From Cyanobacteria bacterium CYA (GTDB taxonomy: Bacteria; Planctomycetota; Phycisphaerae; Phycisphaerales; UBA1924): a stretch of 64,000 bases of DNA. This document shows positions 34,954 to 43,158 of this stretch, one piece after another. Location of the stretch: positions 1 to 64,000 of the forward strand of contig RHKP01000003.1 in the NCBI GenBank assembly GCA_008363215.1, written 5' to 3'. Each line of letters starts with the position of its first letter. The stretch's first letter is position 1. A model generated the notes under the pieces. It worked only from the letters and a program-made list of their open reading frames with translations, did not search any database and had not been told where the DNA came from. Both the position numbers and the translations under genes were made by a program.

Positions 34954-36498
34954 TCATTGGCGCGGAACGGTCGGTTCAAGATCGATCACCACCGCCACCC
35001 CCGCCAATTGATCCCCCCGATGTCGGGTGTTCTGATCCAGCGCCGCCAGCGCCGCCACCGGTGGCATGAGCCACTTGATCCCGTTGCGCACCAGGCAGGC
35101 GACCAGCCCGGGCCTGGCCCCGACCTTCCCGCGCACCCGCACGACACGGCATCCGACCAGGAACTTGCCGATGGTGCGGGTGAACCCCCACTCGCACAGG
35201 GTGCCCGTGAGCCCGCCGACGATGAAGAGCATCGGAATGGCGGTCCACTGGCCGCCGGGCTGCCCCAGCACCGAGAGCCCGAGCAGGTCCGAGGCGTTTA
35301 CTCCATACAACAGCGCCGTGATGTGGGCGGCGATCACCAGGTCGATCAGCGAGCCCAGGAGGCGACGCCCGGCACCGGCCAGCGCCGTATCGGGAGGCAG
35401 CGGAACGGCGTCCTGGTCCAGATCGCCCTTGAGCACGATCACCAGCACCCCGATCAACAAGGCCACCAGCATCGTGGCCAGTGTGCGGAACTCACCGGGC
35501 GAGAGCACGTCGGAGCGCGGTGGGGCGCCTTCATACAGCACGGTTCCTGTGCCCAAGGAGAACTCCATGACCTCCAGCCGCGGGTACCTGCCGGTGTCCT
35601 GGTCGTCATCAGCCCAGTGAATCGTCATCAGGCGCGGGCCGTTGCCGAGCAGCGGCATGAGCGTGGAGCGATCACGGGCAGGCAGCGAACCGGTGGAAAC
35701 GAGCGCCTCGCCCGGCAGGAGCAGGCGGAAGAGCAGACGAGCCCCGTCGCGCTCCACCTCGGCGAACAGCCCGTCCAACGCGAAGTGCCGGCCTCCCCGT
35801 CGGGCGTTGTAGGTGGGCTGCACCTGCCACCGCCCAGGCTGGGCAGGGGCACCCTCGACAAAACCCCAGGTTTCCATGCCTCCGGCACCGACGCGTCCGA
35901 CATGGAGTCCCTCCTGCTCAGACCAGGCGATCCATTGCCCGTCGGAGGCGCCGGGCAGTGCGAGGTCGCGCCATTCTCCACTTTTCAACAGATTCAGCGT
36001 GTAGTTGCCGTCGTCGAGCCGGCACACCACGAGCAGCAGTTCCTTCCACGCCGCGCTTGATACCACGTTTCCGCCGGCAACAAGCGTCGGATACGGCTCG
36101 AGTCGGTCAACCGGCTCGTAGTCCCATGCATGCCCGCGGTCGACGGCCGACAGCGAGCGAGCACGCACGAGCGTCGTCCCGTCCTTGCCCGGCTGCTGGA
36201 AAACCAGGTACACGCGATCGCCCCAGCCCGCCAGCGCGCAAGGCCACTCCTGAAGAGACCGCACCAACTGCACGAACCCGCCGGGCGTTGGGCCGTCTCC
36301 GGTGCGTGGCGGTGCGTGGACGAGCACACAGGCGCCCGCCTCGGCGCGATCCAGGTGGTCGGGAATGGTCGCCCAAGCGTGCGAACGCCCATTCTCCGCG
36401 TCCGGCGGCGAACACACGCTCGTCTGTGCCGACGCGCCACACCCCAACAGCACGCCCAGGAGGCAGGTCACCCACAGATGAAGCGATCGCCTGCTCAT
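34954..36498 (-). CDS. RDD-family membrane protein with secreted propeller-like domain
   Basis: The 514-residue protein has a signal peptide with an LLGC lipobox (Cys20) or a signal-peptidase-I site (ASA). Residues about 40-350 have strand-rich repeats (WGDRVYLVFQQPG, ELLLVVCRLDDGNYTLNLL, GQWIAWSEQEGLHVGRV) that suggest a beta-propeller. A helix near residue 375 (MLVALLIGVLVIVL) leads into a C-terminal RDD domain (about 395-495) with AGAGRRLLGSLIDLVIAAH, EWGFTRTIGKFLVGCRVV and RNGIKWL. RDD domains are often linked to transport or stress. It is joined by 4-base overlaps to the lipoprotein upstream and possibly to the TPR gene. Confidence 0.75.
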   Translation of the reverse strand: MSRRSLHLWVTCLLGVLLGCGASAQTSVCSPPDAENGRSHAWATIPDHLDRAEAGACVLVHAPPRTGDGPTPGGFVQLVRSLQEWPCALAGWGDRVYLVFQQPGKDGTTLVRARSLSAVDRGHAWDYEPVDRLEPYPTLVAGGNVVSSAAWKELLLVVCRLDDGNYTLNLLKSGEWRDLALPGASDGQWIAWSEQEGLHVGRVGAGGMETWGFVEGAPAQPGRWQVQPTYNARRGGRHFALDGLFAEVERDGARLLFRLLLPGEALVSTGSLPARDRSTLMPLLGNGPRLMTIHWADDDQDTGRYPRLEVMEFSLGTGTVLYEGAPPRSDVLSPGEFRTLATMLVALLIGVLVIVLKGDLDQDAVPLPPDTALAGAGRRLLGSLIDLVIAAHITALLYGVNASDLLGLSVLGQPGGQWTAIPMLFIVGGLTGTLCEWGFTRTIGKFLVGCRVVRVRGKVGARPGLVACLVRNGIKWLMPPVAALAALDQNTRHRGDQLAGVAVVIDLEPTVPRQ

Positions 36499-37409
36499 GG
36501 CTGGCCGGCCGAAATCGGCGGTGCGTCCAGGTCAAACAGGGCGTCGACGCCCAGCCCCTCGACCAGCCTCTGGAAGTCAAAGGCCGTCGGGCGAATCGGG
36601 CGGTTCTCCGCCGCATACAGAGAGATTTTCACGCGGGTGTCATCATCGACACACGTGATGTTGGCCTGCTCGGGCAGACGCGGCTTGGCCGCCGCATCAC
36701 CGACGACATTGACCGGCGCATAGCGGTCCAGACGCGCGGTCAGCACCACCTGCCCGCTTTCGTCCATCAGTTCGACCAGCACCGGTTCCATTGAGGAGAC
36801 ATCGAACCAGAGCCGCCTGGATCCAAAGTCCGTCGGCGTTGTGATCCCCGCCCTCGCGTCGGCATCCCACGCCAGTTCCTGCTGCGCGGCCCCTTGCGGA
36901 AGTGCGGTGATGCCCAGCAGGTGAATCAGGTCGCGCGGCGGCACGGGCACCCCGAGCAACCCCGCCTTCTGACTGGTTACAAGGCTGTGCCGACCGACCA
37001 GTGCGATCTTGTCTTTCGGATCGATCAGGTCGATCCACCAGTAGATTTCGTCATTTGAGCCCAGGTACAACTGGGTCTGTCCGAGTTTGCCCAGGGACAG
37101 CGCCACCGATGACGGCTGCACGATCTGAAGGTGTCCCTCGCCCTGGTCGCGCAGTCGTCGGCCCTTGTCGTTGGTCGAGGTAACCTGCACACTGGTGCGC
37201 GCCCACAAGCGATCGAGCGATCGGACGCGCGCATTGTGAGCCTCGACGATCTGGGCGGCGGTGACGCCCGGTACAGGGTGAGGCTTGCGCACGCCGCCGC
37301 GACAGCCCGGCAACCCCGCCGTCAGGCACGCGCACAGCAGCAGCACCAGCGCCCGTCGCCCGAAGAGTCGATTGGGGCACAGGCATCCATTCCTGATCGG
37401 CCGGATCAA
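36495..37409 (-). CDS. Lipoprotein with LolA/LolB-like traits (304 aa)
   Basis: A lipoprotein signal ends with lipobox GLPGC (Cys36). The mature part begins with AAQIVEAHNARVRSLDRLWARTSVQV and has strands such as QIVQPSSVALSLGKLGQTQLYLG, EIYWWID and RLWFDVSSMEPVLVELMDESG. This is the half-barrel pattern of LolA/LolB/outer-membrane-lipoprotein-sorting folds, but no specific motif was found. The start is TTG at 37409, since no ATG lies in frame near the signal; it overlaps the upstream gene by four bases. It also overlaps the RDD gene by four, so the three are one unit. Confidence 0.7.
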   Translation of the reverse strand: MIRPIRNGCLCPNRLFGRRALVLLLCACLTAGLPGCRGGVRKPHPVPGVTAAQIVEAHNARVRSLDRLWARTSVQVTSTNDKGRRLRDQGEGHLQIVQPSSVALSLGKLGQTQLYLGSNDEIYWWIDLIDPKDKIALVGRHSLVTSQKAGLLGVPVPPRDLIHLLGITALPQGAAQQELAWDADARAGITTPTDFGSRRLWFDVSSMEPVLVELMDESGQVVLTARLDRYAPVNVVGDAAAKPRLPEQANITCVDDDTRVKISLYAAENRPIRPTAFDFQRLVEGLGVDALFDLDAPPISAGQP

Positions 37410-37972
37410 CCCTCACCCCCGCGCACAGGTCTGGAGGCGTCGAGGTTCATGATGCGTCCGATCTGATCTGTGGCGGCGTCCACGGCTGCGTCGTCCATGC
37501 CGGGATCCACCACCTCGAACACCTCCCCGGCCGCGTCGCGACGCCAGCGCACTCGGAGGACGCCGCTCGTGCCCGAAGCCGTGTCGGCCGGCACGCCGCC
37601 CTCGTAGACCAGCAAGCGTTTGCGGATCAGCACCAGCGCCAGCACAAAGCGGAACGCCACGCGCTTCTCGTCCGTCGATTCGCCGAGTTGCTCGAAGAGG
37701 TCGAGCAGTTCGTCGTCGTCGAGCAACTGGCGCACGTTGGACTGGCCGTCAGTCAGACTTGCCTTCCAGAACCCGAATACATGGGCCGGGGGCTCCGGCC
37801 TCGCACCGCACTGCCAGGCTTCGGCCGAGTAATCCAGACGCACGAGGTCGTCTTCGCCCGGCCTCTCGACCAGAGTGGCAACGAAGGACTCACCCGGCTT
37901 GATCTCCACGCCGGTAGCGGCGCAGCGGCGGGTGGGACGGGCGACGGAGTAGGCGGGGTTTCCGAGGCTCAT
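37406..37972 (-). CDS. Hypothetical protein with N-terminal Cys pair (188 aa)
   Basis: The protein begins with RRCAATGVEIKPGESFVATLVE, which resembles a treble-clef zinc knuckle start, and a second Cys lies at WQCGARPE (about residue 55). The middle is helical and acidic (RQLLDDDELLDLFEQLGESTDEKRVAFRFVLALVLIRKRLLVYEG), and the tail has a VLRVRW strand and a DAAVDAATDQIGRI helix. The pattern looks conserved among planctomycetes by memory, but no function is known. ATG at 37972; the stop overlaps the next gene by four bases. Confidence 0.7.
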   Translation of the reverse strand: MSLGNPAYSVARPTRRCAATGVEIKPGESFVATLVERPGEDDLVRLDYSAEAWQCGARPEPPAHVFGFWKASLTDGQSNVRQLLDDDELLDLFEQLGESTDEKRVAFRFVLALVLIRKRLLVYEGGVPADTASGTSGVLRVRWRRDAAGEVFEVVDPGMDDAAVDAATDQIGRIMNLDASRPVRGGEG

Positions 37973-37981
37973 GGCCCAAGT

Positions 37982-38224
37982 CTACTCGACTCGCGCCGGC
38001 AAGCCCCCCTGGCACGTGACCTCGTAGAACCGTTCCTTCGAGCCGCCGGGGGCCACCTTGAAGCGCAAACACTTGCTGCAGACCGGACAGCGGGCCAGAT
38101 ACCCCGATCCGTCTGCGTCGCGAAACACTCGCTGGTAGGCCCCGGCGCAGACAAACCGCACCCCGATCCAAGGCCTCGGGCTGCGGGGCTGGGGACTGGA
38201 GGACGGCCGGTCGATCGACGACAT
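37982..38224 (-). CDS. Small zinc-ribbon-like protein (80 aa)
   Basis: The 80-residue protein has GVRFVCAGAYQRVFR, then GYLARCPVCSKCLRFKVAPGG and a final FYEVTCQGG. The Cys arrangement (CxxCxxC plus two flanking Cys) fits a small metal-binding ribbon. It is first in the long minus-strand run, nine bases before the 188-residue gene. The partner gene also carries Cys residues, so both may bind zinc. Function is unknown; ATG at 38224. Confidence 0.65.
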   Translation of the reverse strand: MSSIDRPSSSPQPRSPRPWIGVRFVCAGAYQRVFRDADGSGYLARCPVCSKCLRFKVAPGGSKERFYEVTCQGGLPARVE

Positions 38225-38442
38225 CGGGGCTGTCTATCGGCCGCAACAGGCCATGGAAGAGGTTTTTTGCTGGCGGGAGATCTCCGGGCTTCACGATATA
38301 CTTCCCAATAACTGGATCGGGCGGCTGCGGCGTCGTTCGCCTGGGGCACGGCGTCAAGGTGTCCAGGACACGGGCACCGCGCTCGATCGGGGCGGTGACC
38401 GGCTCAGACCCGGGCGCTGTGCGTGGGAGACTTTTTGCAGCG

Positions 38443-39402
38443 ATGGCAAGTGAGCGTTCATCCACAGCAGGCGCCCTGACCATTCTGCCTGATCCACCGG
38501 GCCCCCCCACCCCCATCGGACTGATCGCCGGCGGCGGGCAACTGCCGCTGGCGGTGGCTCGCGGGCTACGCCAGAACGGGCACCCGGTGCACGGGCTGGG
38601 GTTGTGCCGCCAGTACGAGCGAGAACTGCCCCGCATCTGCTCAACCTTCCGCGAGGTCGGGCTGCTCCGCATCGGGAGTTGGGCCCGCATTCTCCGCAGT
38701 CTGGGCGTGCACCACGCCATCATGGTCGGGAACGTCGACAAGGCGCGCCTGATGCATGACCCGTGGCGCATGTTCAAGAACATTCCCGATGCCCGAACGA
38801 TGGTCGCCTGGTATCGGCACGTGCGCCACGACCGGCGCTCACACGCTGTTCTGGCCGCCGTGGCCGAGGAACTTGACCGCGACGGCGTCTCTCTGCTCGA
38901 CTCGACCTATCCGATCCCCGATCAACTCTCTTCACCCGGCGTGATGACCCAGACGCGCCCGACCACCCAGCAACTGGCCGATATCGAGTTTGTCTGGCCG
39001 ATCCTCAGTGACATGCTGCGGCTGGACGTCGGACAGGCGGTGGCGGTGCGTGAGCGTGACGTGATCGCCGTCGAAGCGGTGGAAGGCACCGACCGCATGA
39101 TCGACCGCGTCGGGCTGCTGTGCAAGGCCCGCGGGTGGGTGCTGTGCAAGGGCGCGCGCGTCGGGCATGATCGCCGCTCGGATGTGCCCACCGTGGGTAC
39201 CCGCACCATCAAGCACATGCACGCCAACGGTGGGCGGTGCCTGGCGCTGGCGGCCGGCGACGTCATCATGCTCGAACGCGAGCGCATGATCGACACTGCC
39301 GACCGGCTCGGCGTGTCCATCGTCGGCGTGCCGGTCTCGCGCGACCGCACCGGGCCGGCGTCGAGCGTGCACGAAATCAAGTATGCGGGTTTCCTGCATT
39401 GA
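38443..39402 (+). CDS. lpxI: UDP-2,3-diacylglucosamine diphosphatase LpxI
   Basis: LpxI splits UDP-2,3-diacylglucosamine to lipid X and UMP in lipid A synthesis. The 319-residue product has the family layout: PIGLIAGGGQLPLAVARGLRQ at the start, a middle with VHHAIMVGNVDKARL, and the C-terminal catalytic domain with TDRMIDRVG, GWVLCKGARVGHDRRSDVPTVG and HANGGRCLALAAGDVIMLERE. ATG at 38443 is used; the run of codons before it is weak. It shows that this planctomycete has a lipid A route. The next gene overlaps its stop by four bases. Confidence 0.92.
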   Translation: MASERSSTAGALTILPDPPGPPTPIGLIAGGGQLPLAVARGLRQNGHPVHGLGLCRQYERELPRICSTFREVGLLRIGSWARILRSLGVHHAIMVGNVDKARLMHDPWRMFKNIPDARTMVAWYRHVRHDRRSHAVLAAVAEELDRDGVSLLDSTYPIPDQLSSPGVMTQTRPTTQQLADIEFVWPILSDMLRLDVGQAVAVRERDVIAVEAVEGTDRMIDRVGLLCKARGWVLCKGARVGHDRRSDVPTVGTRTIKHMHANGGRCLALAAGDVIMLERERMIDTADRLGVSIVGVPVSRDRTGPASSVHEIKYAGFLH

Positions 39403-40016
39403 CCGAGGAACGTCGCTTCGTCAGTCGCGGCGGGCTCAAACTCCAGGCCGCCCTGGACGCTTTTGACCTGCACCCCACGGGCTGGAGGTGCGCCGACTTT
39501 GGATGCAGCACCGGCGGGTTCACCGACTGCCTCCTTCAGGCTCGCGCCGCCAAGGTGTTTGCGGTTGACACGGGCTACGGCGTGCTTGACTGGAAACTCC
39601 GCAACGACCCGCGCGTCGTCGTGATGGAGCGAACCAACGCCTTGCACACGGATCCGCCGCCCGAACTTGTCGCCGCCGGGCTGGCCCATCTCGTCGTCGT
39701 TGACCTGAGTTGGACGCGTCAGCAGCACGCCCTGCCGGCCTGCCGGCGCTGGCTGGCCTCCGACGGGCTGATCGTCACGCTCATCAAGCCGCACTACGAG
39801 CATGACTCCGGCGCCCGTGCTCGTCGCGGCGTGCTGGAGGACCAGGTCGCCCGCGATGTCGTCGAAGGCGTGTGCGCCCGGATCTGCGCCATGGGCTTCA
39901 GCGTCGATGGACTGGTCGAAAGCCCGATCCGCGGCGGAAAGGGCAAGAGTACCGGCAACCGCGAGTACCTTGCGCTCGTTCGCGTCGACCCTCGGGCCGG
40001 GGCATCAGGGAACTGA
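39399..40016 (+). CDS. TlyA-like RNA 2'-O-methyltransferase without S4 domain
   Basis: The 205-residue protein is an FtsJ/TlyA methyltransferase: RFVSRGGLKLQAALDAF, SAM loop DFGCSTGGFTDCLLQARA, VFAVDTGYGVLDWKLRNDPRVVVMERTN, and RGGKGKSTGNREYLALV near the end. TlyA normally begins with an S4 RNA-binding domain of about 60 residues; here the chain starts right at the catalytic part. TTG at 39399 overlaps the lpxI stop (ATTGA), so translation is coupled. Upstream frame is lpxI antisense shadow and shows no S4. Its stop overlaps the obg stop region by 12 bases. Target rRNA is unknown. Confidence 0.82.
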   Translation: MTEERRFVSRGGLKLQAALDAFDLHPTGWRCADFGCSTGGFTDCLLQARAAKVFAVDTGYGVLDWKLRNDPRVVVMERTNALHTDPPPELVAAGLAHLVVVDLSWTRQQHALPACRRWLASDGLIVTLIKPHYEHDSGARARRGVLEDQVARDVVEGVCARICAMGFSVDGLVESPIRGGKGKSTGNREYLALVRVDPRAGASGN

Positions 40017-41057
40017 GTCCGGCTCGGCTTTCCATCCGGTCTCGATATGCGTGCGCCCGCGGAGCATGGTCCACAGGCGTTCGAGCATCTCGGCCAGGCC
40101 CTGTCGCGTGCCGGCGCTGATGCTCATCACCTCCACGTTGCCGCCCAGCCGCAGTTGCGCGCGGAACGTGCGGACCACTTCCTGCAACTCGGCGTCATCA
40201 ACGAACAGGTCGGCCTTATTGATGACGATCAGTTCGTGCTTTTCGGCCAACTCGGGTGAATAGGCCTCGAGTTCCTGGCGGATGAGCCGATAACTCGAAG
40301 CCGGGGTCGAATCGGCGGGCAATGGATCGATCACATGCACGATCACCCGCGTGCGTTCGATGTGTCGCAGGAAGTCGTGCCCGAGCCCGGCGCCCTCGGC
40401 CGCACCTTCGATCAGCCCCGGGATGTCGGCAAAGACGATGCGTCGTTCGCCGTCCAGTTCGGCGATGCCCAACTGCGGAGAAAGAGTCGTGAAGGGGTAA
40501 TCCGCAATCTTGGGGTGCGCCCGCGTGATGGCCGACAGCAGCGTCGACTTGCCCGCGTTGGGAAGCCCCACGATGCCCACGTCGGCGATGAGGCGCAGTT
40601 CCAGGCGCAGCGTAAACTCCTCGCCGGGCTCGCCCGGGGTGGACTGGCGCGGCGTCTGGTTGGTAGAACTCTTGAAGTGCTCGTTGCCGAAGCCCCCTCG
40701 CCCACCCCTGGCGATCACCACGCGGTCGCCCGGTTGCATGTCGTGCATCAGTTCGCCGGTATCTTCGTTGTAGATCATCGTGCCCGCGGGCACGCGGATC
40801 TCCATGTCGGGGGCGGCCTTGCCATACTGCTGGCGCCCGCGTCCCTGCTCGCCGCTGCGGGCGTACCAGTGGCGCACGCCTTTGAAGTCGACGAGGGTGT
40901 TGAGCCCCGGGTCTGCGACGAAGATGATGTCGCCGCCGCGTCCGCCGTCGCCGCCGTCAGGCCCGCCCTTGGGGCGATAGGCCCCCCGCAGGAAAGAGCA
41001 GCAGCCGTCGCCGCCCTTGCCTCCGCGAACCCAGATGGTCACCTGGTCAACGAACAC
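40005..41057 (-). CDS. obg: Obg-family GTPase
   Basis: Obg binds the large ribosomal subunit and links ppGpp with growth. The 350-residue protein has the Gly-rich Obg fold (RGGKGGDGCCSFLRGAYRPKGG, GGRGGFGNEHFKSSTNQTPR), then the G domain with G1 GLPNAGKS at 164-171, G3 DIPGLIEGA and G4 NKAD, and no C-terminal OCT domain. GTG at 41057 is the start. It converges with the TlyA-like gene. Confidence 0.95.
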   Translation of the reverse strand: MFVDQVTIWVRGGKGGDGCCSFLRGAYRPKGGPDGGDGGRGGDIIFVADPGLNTLVDFKGVRHWYARSGEQGRGRQQYGKAAPDMEIRVPAGTMIYNEDTGELMHDMQPGDRVVIARGGRGGFGNEHFKSSTNQTPRQSTPGEPGEEFTLRLELRLIADVGIVGLPNAGKSTLLSAITRAHPKIADYPFTTLSPQLGIAELDGERRIVFADIPGLIEGAAEGAGLGHDFLRHIERTRVIVHVIDPLPADSTPASSYRLIRQELEAYSPELAEKHELIVINKADLFVDDAELQEVVRTFRAQLRLGGNVEVMSISAGTRQGLAEMLERLWTMLRGRTHIETGWKAEPDSVP

Positions 41058-41090
41058 GCGAGAGGGTACGCCGCCCGGGTGTTCAGCGCG

Positions 41091-41486
41091 TCAGGCGACC
41101 CGACCGAGCCCGTGCGTGCGAAGTGGATGGAGCAGGCGCTCGCGGTCGGTTTCGTGGGCAAAGCATGAAAAAGCCACGGCCAGTTTGGCCGGGCCCGGCT
41201 CGGCACTCTCGCACCACACCACTGTGCCCATCGCGAAAATCGGGCGGTTGTGGGTCTCACGGGTCCGGTCGATCGAAGCCGTGGGCAGGCGAATCTGCAC
41301 GTCCACAGGCGTCCCGACCTCGATGGGATGATCCAGTTCGAAGCGGACACCGCCCTCGGAGATGTCATACGCGTGCCCATGCCGACTGAAGCCCGGCTCG
41401 TCATATGTTCGGGCCGAAACCGTCGTGTACATCGGAGCGGTGGCGAATCGCTCGTGTCTGCGGCGTTCAACAGGTTGCTGCTTCAT
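41091..41486 (-). CDS. Single-domain PilZ protein
   Basis: The 131-residue protein has the c-di-GMP binding motifs of PilZ: RRRHERF (residues 8-14, RxxxR) and DISEGG (41-46, DxSxxG), followed by VRFELDHPIEVGTPVDVQIRLP and a final barrel strand FAMGTVVW. Such proteins work as c-di-GMP effectors. No GGDEF or EAL protein is encoded nearby. ATG at 41486; it follows fur by about 90 bases and is followed by obg. Confidence 0.87.
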   Translation of the reverse strand: MKQQPVERRRHERFATAPMYTTVSARTYDEPGFSRHGHAYDISEGGVRFELDHPIEVGTPVDVQIRLPTASIDRTRETHNRPIFAMGTVVWCESAEPGPAKLAVAFSCFAHETDRERLLHPLRTHGLGRVA

Positions 41487-41577
41487 CAGGATCCTCCGGC
41501 GCCGCCAGAGGCGGGCAGGTGGTCATCGGCCGCACCTGCCACATGCGCACCAACTATCATACTGCTGAACAGGCCGA

Positions 41578-42066
41578 TTATGAAGGGAAACCGGCATGAT
41601 TTGCGGTAACCCGCCCGATGAGGCGAAGGTCGACCTGCGTCACCTCCACCCCCAGTCGGCGTTCGATTTCCGCCACCGTCCGCGCGGGCAGGTGTGCGAT
41701 CAAATCCACCCCAAGTTCAGGTGGGACGTCCAGAATTTGCCCTGTTTCGGCAATCAAATGGACGTGGTGCCGCGTGTCGGCGTCGTAGCGGCAGGCGCTG
41801 GAGGACGAAGTCCCCGGCAGGCGCCGGCACAATCCACGATCGGTCAGCGCGTCCAGCGTGTTGTACACGGTCGCGAGGCTGACGCGGGGATCTTCATCAC
41901 GGACAAAGGCCAGCAGTTCGTCGGCCGTGGGATGCGAGGTGGAGGCCGCCAGCGCACGGAAAATCGACGCCCGCTGGCGCGTGAACCGAAGTCCACGCTG
42001 GCGAAAGGCGCCCCGGATGTGCTCGTCGGAGAGCACCGGCATCTCCTGCTGGCGCGATTCCTGCAT
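41578..42066 (-). CDS. Fur-family transcription regulator lacking CxxC
   Basis: The 162-residue product has the Fur winged helix (RGLRFTRQRASIFRALAASTSHPTADELLAFV, VSLATVYNTLDALTDRGL) and a dimerisation domain with RHHVHLIAETGQILDVPPELG. In Fur, Zur and PerR the segment after HHxH normally has two Cys spaced CxxC; here both are replaced (I-A-E-T-G). Histidines remain. The protein may bind a metal without the structural zinc, or respond differently. ATG at 42066 is chosen; ATG at 42105 adds 13 residues. It is not beside iron-transport genes. Confidence 0.85.
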   Translation of the reverse strand: MQESRQQEMPVLSDEHIRGAFRQRGLRFTRQRASIFRALAASTSHPTADELLAFVRDEDPRVSLATVYNTLDALTDRGLCRRLPGTSSSSACRYDADTRHHVHLIAETGQILDVPPELGVDLIAHLPARTVAEIERRLGVEVTQVDLRLIGRVTANHAGFPS

Positions 42067-42121
42067 CGTGGGGATTGTACCTGTCCTGTCACTGAATCGG
42101 AACATCGGCTTCCAAAAACCG

Positions 42122-43144
42122 TCAGAACGCGCGGTCCACGGCTGATTCGGCCATCAACTCGATCAGTTGTCGAGCCGGGCTGATCGCCAGGCCTGCCAGA
42201 CATTCCCGGGCTTCGCGAACCAGCCTGACTGCCTCTTGACGGGCGCGCTCCAACGATCCGGTCGAATCCAGCGCCTGGACCAACTGCTCGCCGGTCCCCG
42301 AATGCTCACCCTGCGCCAGGCGTGACAAGATCGACAGCGTTTCGGCGCGCTGACGCACGGAGCACTCGGCCAGGTGGTGGATCACCGGGAGCGTGAGTTT
42401 GCCCTTCTCCGCGTCCTTGCCCACGTTCTTGCCCACCACGCCCTGCCTGCCGGTCAGATCGAGCAGGTCGTCCTGGATCTGAAACGCCACGCCCAGCGAC
42501 TGACCGAAGCAGGAGAACGCCTCGCACAACGCCGCGGAAGCCCCCGAAGCAAGGGCCCCCAGCCGACAGGCCGCGGCGATGAGCGCGCCCGTCTTTCGCC
42601 GGACGATCTCAAAGTACGTCGCCTCGTCGATCGAGTAATCTTCGCGGTTATGGAGTTGCAGCAGTTCTCCGGCCGCCATGTCCATGCTCGCGCGTCCCAC
42701 CACCAGCGAAGGCTCCTGCGACCTGGTCTGCGAGCAGAGGTGAAAGGCTGAGGCGATCAGGTAATCTCCGAGAATGACCGCGGCCTCGTTGCCGCGCAGA
42801 CGGTTGACGGTCGCGCCGCGGCGGCGTGTATCGGCTTCGTCGAGCACGTCATCATGCACCAGCGTGGCCATGTGCACCATCTCGCACACCGCCGCCAGTG
42901 TGATATGATCGTCGGTCAGTTGTGCATCCGCACCATCCGGCTGCGTCGCCAGACCGCACGCCAGGACCAGCGTGGGTCGCAGCATCTTTCCGCGATAGCG
43001 TTCGACATGCTCGCACAGCGCCCGCACCGGAGGCAGATCGCAGGCCAGTTGGTCATCGAATCGCCTGGATACCCGCTCGAGTGCGCGGCCCAGATGTGCC
43101 TGGACCGCCCGCAGTTCCCCCGGAAGTTCAATTCCCACGCGCAT
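42122..43144 (-). CDS. Polyprenyl diphosphate synthase
   Basis: The enzyme makes long isoprenoid diphosphates from IPP and an allylic primer. The 340-residue chain has the first Asp-rich motif DDVLDEAD (Asp98-Asp102), GDYLIASAFHLCS, the KTGALIAAACRLGAL helix, and the second motif QIQDDLLDLTG. Small residues before the first motif (Ala93, Thr94) fit a long product such as a quinone side chain of C35 or more, judged by analogy. ATG at 43144, just behind a TTG. It lies 14 bases after the methyltransferase gene, perhaps a quinone link. Confidence 0.9.
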   Translation of the reverse strand: MRVGIELPGELRAVQAHLGRALERVSRRFDDQLACDLPPVRALCEHVERYRGKMLRPTLVLACGLATQPDGADAQLTDDHITLAAVCEMVHMATLVHDDVLDEADTRRRGATVNRLRGNEAAVILGDYLIASAFHLCSQTRSQEPSLVVGRASMDMAAGELLQLHNREDYSIDEATYFEIVRRKTGALIAAACRLGALASGASAALCEAFSCFGQSLGVAFQIQDDLLDLTGRQGVVGKNVGKDAEKGKLTLPVIHHLAECSVRQRAETLSILSRLAQGEHSGTGEQLVQALDSTGSLERARQEAVRLVREARECLAGLAISPARQLIELMAESAVDRAF

Positions 43145-43158
43145 GTCCAAGCGTAGTG

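Noticed and set aside
39237-39398. Longer frame upstream of the TlyA-like gene as a missing S4 domain
   Set aside because: The segment is the lpxI coding region in another frame, Arg/His-rich and without S4 features.
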